Assembly (NCBI GenBank): GCA_964431545.1
Contig: CAYSLC010000120.1
Coordinates: 1 to 17,405 of the forward strand
Origin: CAYSLC01 sp964431545
GTDB taxonomy: Bacteria > Desulfobacterota > Desulfobacteria > Desulfobacterales > JAABSP01
Length of the DNA stretch: 17,405 nucleotides
Direction of reading: 5' to 3'
Shown: positions 13,657-17,405 of the stretch, piece by piece
How the letters are laid out: each line of letters starts with the position of its first letter
Position numbering within the stretch: position 1 is the first letter of the stretch
The notes under the pieces: generated by a model
Told to the model about the DNA's origin: nothing
Seen by the model: only the letters and a program-made list of their open reading frames with translations
Databases searched by the model: none
Program-made: the position numbers and the translations under genes

Positions 13657-15882
13657 ATGGCCCCTGTTTTTCGCGCCCTGGCGGCGGCCGTTGCCCTGTG
13701 GCTTCTGTCCGGGTGCACGAAGACCTACTGGGACCCGGGCTGGATCTTCGACGGGCTGGAGGAGGAGAACTTCACCCAGACCCTGGCGGTGGAGAGCGAT
13801 CCGCCCGCCGACCTCTGGGTGGACGGCGCCTATGTCGGCCGGACCCCCGTGTCGGTCTCCCTCCCCTACGCCGTCAACCGGGTCCGGCTCCTGAAGCGCC
13901 GGTACAAGGAGCCGCCGGGCGGGGAGAAGGAGATCCTCGAGGAGAAGCGCAAGACCGAGGCCATGGACGAGGAGACCGGCCACACCCTCCACTTCAAGGC
14001 CGAAAACCACCACGACCGGTTCCTGCCGGTGACCGTCCCCCATCCCGGGGAGACCATCCAGGTGGCCCTGAAGCCGAAGCCGGCGGGCGGCCGTTTTGAG
14101 ATCACGCCGACCCTGCGGTTCACGGCGGACCGGCGGGACTGGGCCTTCCTCGATCCCATCCTGGATGGGTACGGGACCGGCGACGGGCCCCGGAAGGTCC
14201 GAGCGGCCGGGCCGGAGAGATGGGAGAAATCCTTCCGGGCGACGCTCTCGGACGCGGCGGGCCTCGACAGCCTCCTGGGGCAACTCCACACGGCGGCCCG
14301 GAACCGGAACCGGACCTTCAACGTCCGGGACCTGGAGATCACCGGCGCCTTCTCCACCAACCCGACCCGGGAGTTCCGGGCGGTCTGGGTCGCCTACCTC
14401 GACTGGCCCCGGGGCGAGGCCGACCCGGCGGCCCAGCGGGCGGCGTTCACCGGGATGCTCGACCGGTTCCGGGACCTGAACATCAACGTGGTCCTCTTCC
14501 AGGTGCGGATGGAGGCGGACGCCCTCTACGATTCCCGGCTCGCCCCCTGGTCGCGGCTCCTCACCGGCGTGTCCGGCAAGGATCCGGGGTACGACCCCCT
14601 CGCCTTCGCCGTCCGCGAGGCCCATGAGAGGGGGATGGAGCTTCACGCCTGGCTCAACCCCTACCGGACCCGGCTCTCGGCCCGGTGCGGGTCCGGATCG
14701 GCGGGCATGGCCGGCGGCCACATTTCGCGGACCCATCCCGACTGGGTCCTCCGGTTCCGCCTCTCCGGGGACGGGCGGTGCTGCTGCTACTGGATGCTCG
14801 ATCCGGGGATCCCCCGGGTGACGGACCACATCGCGGACGTGGTCTCGGAGATCGTCCGGGGATACGACGTGGACGGGATCCATTTCGACGACATGTTCTA
14901 CCCCTACCCCCAGGCCCCGTTCCGGGGCGCCGGGGCCGAGGATCTGGCCACCTTTCGGCGGTACCGGCGGGGACCGGTCTCCCTGGCCGACTGGCGCCGG
15001 GAAAACGTCAACGGGATGATCGACACGGTCCACCAACGGATCAAGGCGATCGCCCCCCACGTCCGGTTCGGGGTCAGCCCCTTCGGGATCTGGCGCAGCG
15101 GCCATCCGCCGGGGACCCGGGGCATGAGCGCCTACGACGACATCTACGGCGACGCCCTGGCATGGCTGGAGCAAGGAGACGTCGATTACCTCTCCCCCCA
15201 GCTCTACTGGAAGCTCGGCGGGAATCCCGACTACGGGGCCCTCCTCCGCTGGTGGGCCGAACAGGGGCGGAGGACCGGCCGCCACATCTATCCGGGGCAG
15301 ATCCTCTACCATCTCCGGCCGTGGGAGGGAGAGACGGGGGCCAACACCCCGGACTCCCCGGACGACATCCTGGCCCAGATCGACGAAAACCGGGCCAACC
15401 GGGACGAGGCCCTCCTGGGCGGCGTCTTCTACCGGGCCGTCAACCGGGACGACCATCTCCTGGCCCCGGCGGCCTTCAAGGAGCGCCTGGCGTCCGGGCT
15501 CTACGCCACCCCGGCCCTGCCGCCGGTCATGCCGTGGCTTTCCAATCTCCGGCCGGGGGCGCCGGAGAACCTGCGATGGGAGACGTGCGAGAACGGCGAT
15601 CGTCTGCTCCGATGGGATCCGGCCGAGGGGAGAGGGATCTGGAAATACGCGGTCTACATGGCCTATCGGGAGGATCTGGTGGAGAACGATCGCATCGAAG
15701 CGGTGGGGCGGCTGGTCGGGATCACCGGCGGGACCGCCTTCCGGATCGACGGGTCGATCACCTTGTCGCCGGGAGATCTCCTCTATGTGGCCGCCGTCTC
15801 CCGGAACAACGTGGAGAGCGCGCCGAGTGATCCGGTGGCGGTTCCGGGACAGAGGGAACATTTCGGGCAAGAGGGTGGGTAG
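13657..15882 (+). CDS. Lipoprotein with PEGA and GHL10 (DigH/YddW-like) domains
   Basis: A 741-residue exported lipoprotein. The signal peptide ends in the lipobox LLSGC with Cys20. Residues about 42-72 and again to about 140 resemble a PEGA domain (ESDPPADLWVDGAYVGRTPV). Residues 238-610 are GHL10 (DUF187): EFRAVWVAYLDWP, FQVRMEADALYDS, the HAWLNPYR block, DVDGIHFDDMFYP (405-416) and SPQLYWKLGG. The E. coli relative DigH (YddW) cleaves denuded peptidoglycan glycan strands at the septum; a cell-wall role here is inferred from that. A C-terminal fibronectin-III-like domain covers about 625-728. The ATG abuts the hisD stop with no gap. Codons for residues 677-724 are duplicated 890 bases downstream, beyond the toxin-antitoxin pair, so the last residues (PVAVPGQREHFGQEGG) may be a replaced tail. 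Confidence 0.87.
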   Translation: MAPVFRALAAAVALWLLSGCTKTYWDPGWIFDGLEEENFTQTLAVESDPPADLWVDGAYVGRTPVSVSLPYAVNRVRLLKRRYKEPPGGEKEILEEKRKTEAMDEETGHTLHFKAENHHDRFLPVTVPHPGETIQVALKPKPAGGRFEITPTLRFTADRRDWAFLDPILDGYGTGDGPRKVRAAGPERWEKSFRATLSDAAGLDSLLGQLHTAARNRNRTFNVRDLEITGAFSTNPTREFRAVWVAYLDWPRGEADPAAQRAAFTGMLDRFRDLNINVVLFQVRMEADALYDSRLAPWSRLLTGVSGKDPGYDPLAFAVREAHERGMELHAWLNPYRTRLSARCGSGSAGMAGGHISRTHPDWVLRFRLSGDGRCCCYWMLDPGIPRVTDHIADVVSEIVRGYDVDGIHFDDMFYPYPQAPFRGAGAEDLATFRRYRRGPVSLADWRRENVNGMIDTVHQRIKAIAPHVRFGVSPFGIWRSGHPPGTRGMSAYDDIYGDALAWLEQGDVDYLSPQLYWKLGGNPDYGALLRWWAEQGRRTGRHIYPGQILYHLRPWEGETGANTPDSPDDILAQIDENRANRDEALLGGVFYRAVNRDDHLLAPAAFKERLASGLYATPALPPVMPWLSNLRPGAPENLRWETCENGDRLLRWDPAEGRGIWKYAVYMAYREDLVENDRIEAVGRLVGITGGTAFRIDGSITLSPGDLLYVAAVSRNNVESAPSDPVAVPGQREHFGQEGG
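15685..15827 (+). repeat. Direct repeat, upstream copy (3' end of the GHL10 gene)
   Basis: From 15691 to 15827 this matches 16581-16717 with five mismatches in 137 positions at a constant offset of 890, and weaker similarity extends to 15685. The copy is part of the intact GHL10 reading frame. Similarity fades past 15827. The pair flanks the MazEF-type cassette. Confidence 0.93.
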
Positions 15883-15886
15883 CGGC

Positions 15887-15908
15887 GATATGATCGATCG
15901 GCAATATC
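15887..15908. promoter_or_regulatory. Inverted repeat before the antitoxin gene: candidate operator
   Basis: GATAT (15887-15891) and ATATC (15904-15908) flank a self-complementary GATCGATC stretch, 17 bases before the antitoxin ATG. Ribbon-helix-helix antitoxins commonly repress their own operon from such sites. The repeat is short, so this is a suggestion. I saw no clear promoter hexamers in the 42-base gap. Confidence 0.33.
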
Positions 15909-15924
15909 AAATGGGAGCAGGAAA

Positions 15925-16179
15925 ATGAATACACAGAAGGTGGCCATCACCATGCCGGCGGATCTGGTAATGGTGGTCGATGAGATCCGCAAGCAAAAGG
16001 GCATGTCCAGGAGTCAATACATATCCACCGTCCTTCGGGAAAAGATCGTTTCGGAAAAGACACGGACACTGAAGGATGCCTATAACGCCGTTTTTTCCGA
16101 CGATGCGGTGTGCCGGGAACAACTGGAAACCGCAAAATGGCTTGAAGGTGGAGAGGTGAACAAGGGGCAGGAATGGTGA
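15925..16179 (+). CDS. Ribbon-helix-helix antitoxin of a MazEF-type module
   Basis: An 84-residue protein. ATG 15925 is preceded by GGAGCAGG. Residues 4-45 (VAITMPADLVMVVDEIRKQK, then MSRSQYISTVLRE) are a ribbon-helix-helix DNA-binding domain: an N-terminal beta strand, then two helices. The acidic C-terminal part (from about 46) should wrap the toxin. It ends GAATGGTGA, so its stop lies inside the toxin start region (7-base overlap), the usual arrangement for a co-translated antitoxin-toxin pair. Such antitoxins neutralise the toxin and repress their own promoter. Codon and base use are visibly less GC-rich than in the GHL10 gene, which supports acquisition by transfer. Confidence 0.85.
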   Translation: MNTQKVAITMPADLVMVVDEIRKQKGMSRSQYISTVLREKIVSEKTRTLKDAYNAVFSDDAVCREQLETAKWLEGGEVNKGQEW

Positions 16180-16520
16180 TCCGCAAGGGTTCGGTCTACT
16201 GGATCGATTTTTCGCCTGGAAAGGGATCAGAACCGAAGGGCAGGCGACCAGGCCTCGTCATTCAGGGCGACACATTGAACGACAGCAAGCTCAACACGGT
16301 GATCGTGCTTGCCATCACATCCACGATGAAGTTCGGGGAGTTGCCGGGGAATGTCGCTTTGAAGAAGGGAGAGGCGAACCTGCCGAAACGATGCGTCATC
16401 AACGTGACGCAGATCAAATCGGTCGATAAAAGCAGCCTCAAGGAGATGATTGGAAGCCTTTCCGCGAAAAGGATGGTGGAAGTTCGGGAGGGATTGGAGC
16501 TTGTTCTGGATTTTTGTTAG
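16173..16520 (+). CDS. MazF/PemK-family endoribonuclease toxin
   Basis: A 115-residue toxin that cleaves RNA at short sequence sites and halts translation when its antitoxin is lost. The frame starts at ATG 16173 (MVIRKGSVYWIDFSPGKGSE), with GTG 16176 as an alternative. Hallmarks are GSVYWIDFSP and the GSEPKGRRPGLVIQ loop with Arg25, the VLAITS strand (45-50), LPGNVAL, and LPKRCVINVTQIKSVDK (70-86). The length is normal for MazF and no truncation is seen, so it is probably active. The cleavage sequence cannot be read from the gene. An intrinsic terminator follows within 15 bases. Confidence 0.92.
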   Translation: MVIRKGSVYWIDFSPGKGSEPKGRRPGLVIQGDTLNDSKLNTVIVLAITSTMKFGELPGNVALKKGEANLPKRCVINVTQIKSVDKSSLKEMIGSLSAKRMVEVREGLELVLDFC

Positions 16521-16534
16521 ATTAGACGAAATTG

Positions 16535-16559
16535 GAGGTCACAACCTCGTTTTTCTTTT
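16535..16559 (+). terminator. Intrinsic terminator of the MazEF-type operon
   Basis: GAGGT (16535-16539) and ACCTC (16544-16548) form a short stem with a 4-base loop. It is followed by a strong T-tract (TTTTTCTTTT, 16550-16559), and flanking A and T runs can extend the stem. It sits 15 bases after the mazF stop and ends just before the downstream duplicate. Confidence 0.68.
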
Positions 16560-16574
16560 GCATGTATGCATAAA

Positions 16575-16748
16575 AACGGTCGCATCGAAGCGGTGGGGCG
16601 GCTGGTCGAGGTCACCGGCCGGACCACCTTCCGGATCGACGGGTCGATCACCTTGTCGCCGGGAGATCTGCTCTATGTGGCCGCCGTCTCCCGGAACAAC
16701 GTGGAGAGCGCGCCGAGCAGCCCGGTTTCAGCCCGAAAAATCGATTGA
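16575..16748 (+). pseudogene. Duplicate fragment of the GHL10 gene 3' end
   Basis: In frame it reads GRIEAVGRLVEVTGRTTFRI and continues to NNVESAPSSPVSARKID, then stop. Against residues 679-724 of the intact lipoprotein there are four amino-acid changes in the matched part (Gly-Glu, Ile-Val, Gly-Arg, Ala-Thr) and one silent change. An ATG at 16566 (MHKNGR) would give a 60-residue frame, but there is no ribosome site and no N-terminal domain, so it is probably a relic. It may be the original end of the GHL10 gene, cut off when the toxin-antitoxin cassette arrived, or a fragment of a paralogue. From 16581 to 16717 it is the downstream copy of the direct repeat. Confidence 0.8.
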
Positions 16749-16773
16749 TCTGTCACAAACCCTGGAATATAAT
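16745..16773 (+). promoter_or_regulatory. Strong sigma-70 promoter of vapB
   Basis: TTGATC (16745-16750), a 17-base spacer and a perfect TATAAT (16768-16773). The start would be near 16780, leaving a 55-base leader. A small inverted repeat, GGGAT (16784-16788) and ATCCC (16796-16800), sits at the start point and could be the site of VapB autoregulation. Confidence 0.68.
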
Positions 16774-16835
16774 ATTTAGCCTAGGGATCAACTTTATCCC
16801 ACGGTAAAGAGAGCAACAAAAGGAGGTGATCCGTC

Positions 16836-17075
16836 ATGCGGCATACGGCAAAGCTTTTCATGAATGGCCACAGCCAGGCCGTCAGATTGCCGGTGGATTT
16901 TCATTTCGATTGCAAGGAGGTCTACATTCGGAAAGATCCGGCAACGGGCGATGTGATTCTTTCGAGGAAACCCGGCGGTTGGGATGATTATTTCAAGTTG
17001 ATGGAAAGCCTTGATGTTCCGGATGATTTTATGACCGACCGGGATAACGAGGTGCGGGACGAACGGGTTTTATAG
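16836..17075 (+). CDS. VapB-type antitoxin (AbrB/SpoVT fold), apparently orphan
   Basis: A 79-residue protein. ATG 16836 has an excellent ribosome site, AGGAGGTGA. The N-terminal half (TAKLFMNGHSQAVRLPVDFH) is the swapped-hairpin AbrB DNA-binding domain of the VapB/StbC family, and the C-terminal half (GWDDYFKLMESLDVPDDFM) is the acidic toxin-binding tail. VapB normally represses its operon together with VapC, whose start codon overlaps the vapB stop. Here no complete vapC follows; only a short similarity to its C-terminal region is seen right after the TAG. The gene itself looks intact, so it may still bind DNA or neutralise a VapC from elsewhere. Confidence 0.87.
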   Translation: MRHTAKLFMNGHSQAVRLPVDFHFDCKEVYIRKDPATGDVILSRKPGGWDDYFKLMESLDVPDDFMTDRDNEVRDERVL

Positions 17076-17159
17076 AACACACCACTTGGTACGGTGGATA
17101 TGCTGATCGCCGACCAGTCATTGAGGAATCATTACCCGTTTCTCGATTTTCCATCGTAA
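17076..17159 (+). pseudogene. Possible remnant of vapC (PIN-domain toxin)
   Basis: Immediately after the vapB TAG, the next frame reads NTPLGTVDMLIADQSLRNHY, ending at TAA 17157-17159. The part NTPLGTVDMLIA resembles the PIN-domain segment of VapC that carries a C-terminal catalytic Asp (typically IGPxDxLIAAHA). The similarity stops after LIA. The first hundred or so codons, with the first catalytic Asp, are missing. This suggests an internal deletion plus replacement of the end. Only about 12 residues support it, so it is a tentative call. Confidence 0.45.
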
Positions 17160-17353
17160 CCAGGACTCGGTCGCGGGGGACGGTTTGTGGATATCGGTTC
17201 GATTACGCAGAACCCCCAGACCTCCTAATTTTCCAAACCTCGGTGGTCTTTGACGGATACCCACCAAAGGCATCGTCTGGATCTGGTTTTTTCTGATCCA
17301 GAAACGTGTAATGCTCCCGGGACCGCTTATCATGCGAAAAAATTCCGTTCGAA
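17160..17353. other. Lower-GC non-coding stretch with a hairpin
   Basis: I see no supportable gene here. An 82-codon frame on the minus strand (17366-17118) has no ribosome site and no recognisable domain. A perfect inverted repeat, TCTGGATC (17276-17283) and GATCCAGA (17295-17302), flanks an 11-base T-rich loop. Another, GGTGG...CCACC, lies around 17242-17264. The stretch looks like remnant or repeat DNA. Confidence 0.4.
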
Positions 17354-17405
17354 GGGTATACCCCAACGGGGTTGTACATACCAGCCCACGGGCAACGCCC
17401 TGGGT
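17354..17405. repeat. Cluster of palindromes, REP-like, running off the right edge
   Basis: Three palindromes lie end to end: GGGTATACCC (17354-17363), CCCCAACGGGG (17361-17371) and CCCACGGGCAACGCCCTGGG (17385-17404; the last has one bulged base around an AAC loop). Such tiled palindromes coding phrases like YNPVGV are a recurrent kind of dispersed intergenic repeat in several bacterial phyla, sometimes linked to RAYT transposases. Only one copy is visible and the element continues beyond the window. Confidence 0.5.

Noticed and set aside
12111..14099. A 662-codon plus-strand frame overlapping hisD in another phase
   Set aside because: Arg/Gly/Pro-dominated translation typical of a GC-rich off-frame; HisD in the other frame has every catalytic residue.
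12115..15870. A 1251-codon open frame on the minus strand opposite hisD and the GHL10 lipoprotein gene
   Set aside because: It is antisense to two genes with clear family motifs and has the Pro/Gly/Val/Asp-rich composition of GC-rich shadow frames; it also runs through the intergenic region without a ribosome site.
17118..17366. An 82-codon minus-strand frame at the right edge
   Set aside because: No ribosome site, no domain, and it runs through palindromic repeat DNA, so it is probably a by-product of the repeat.

Overview
The window looks like a GC-rich bacterial chromosome, most likely a Desulfobacterota (delta-proteobacterial) anaerobe. This is inferred from the gene content: a CheB-CheR-PAS fusion, a secreted protein with Cys-Gly-Cys-Gly thrombospondin-type-3 repeats behind a GEMM-like riboswitch, and a BREX locus of the BrxE type. 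There is no rRNA or other strong taxonomic marker, so the assignment is tentative. No tRNA, rRNA or CRISPR array was seen.

Layout. (1) 1-1265, minus strand: the promoter-proximal end of a BREX type 6 phage-defence operon (brxE, then brxA running off the left edge), with a candidate promoter carrying a near-perfect palindrome over its -10. The rest of the system lies outside the window. (2) 1395-3295, minus: an exported SGNH-like protein with calcium-binding TSP3 repeats. Its leader contains a good candidate class I cyclic-di-GMP (GEMM-I) riboswitch just downstream of a TTGACA-type promoter. (3) 3386-4812, minus: moeA (molybdenum cofactor), with its own promoter and a palindrome in the -35/-10 spacer. 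(4) 4876-10323, plus: a REP-like repeat, then a tightly coupled three-gene run: CheB/CheR/PAS fusion, PAS histidine kinase (4-base overlap) and a small SAM methyltransferase (3-base gap). (5) 10312-12137, minus: a one-cysteine peroxiredoxin and serC, each with its own candidate promoter. (6) 12246-15882, plus: hisD, followed with no gap by a PEGA-GHL10 lipoprotein of the DigH/YddW type. (7) 15685-17405: a lower-GC accessory tail. It holds a MazEF-type toxin-antitoxin pair with its own terminator, bracketed by two copies of the 3' end of the GHL10 gene, then an orphan vapB with what looks like a scrap of vapC, and palindromic REP-like DNA at the right edge.

How it fits together. The core is ordinary housekeeping (moeA, serC, hisD) plus a sensory operon. 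The two ends are accessory: defence on the left and toxin-antitoxin debris on the right. The points most worth following are the riboswitch-controlled exported TSP3 protein, the toxin-antitoxin cassette between duplicated gene ends, and the palindromic operator candidate at the BREX promoter. I did not find convincing evidence of a wholly new multi-gene system inside the window.
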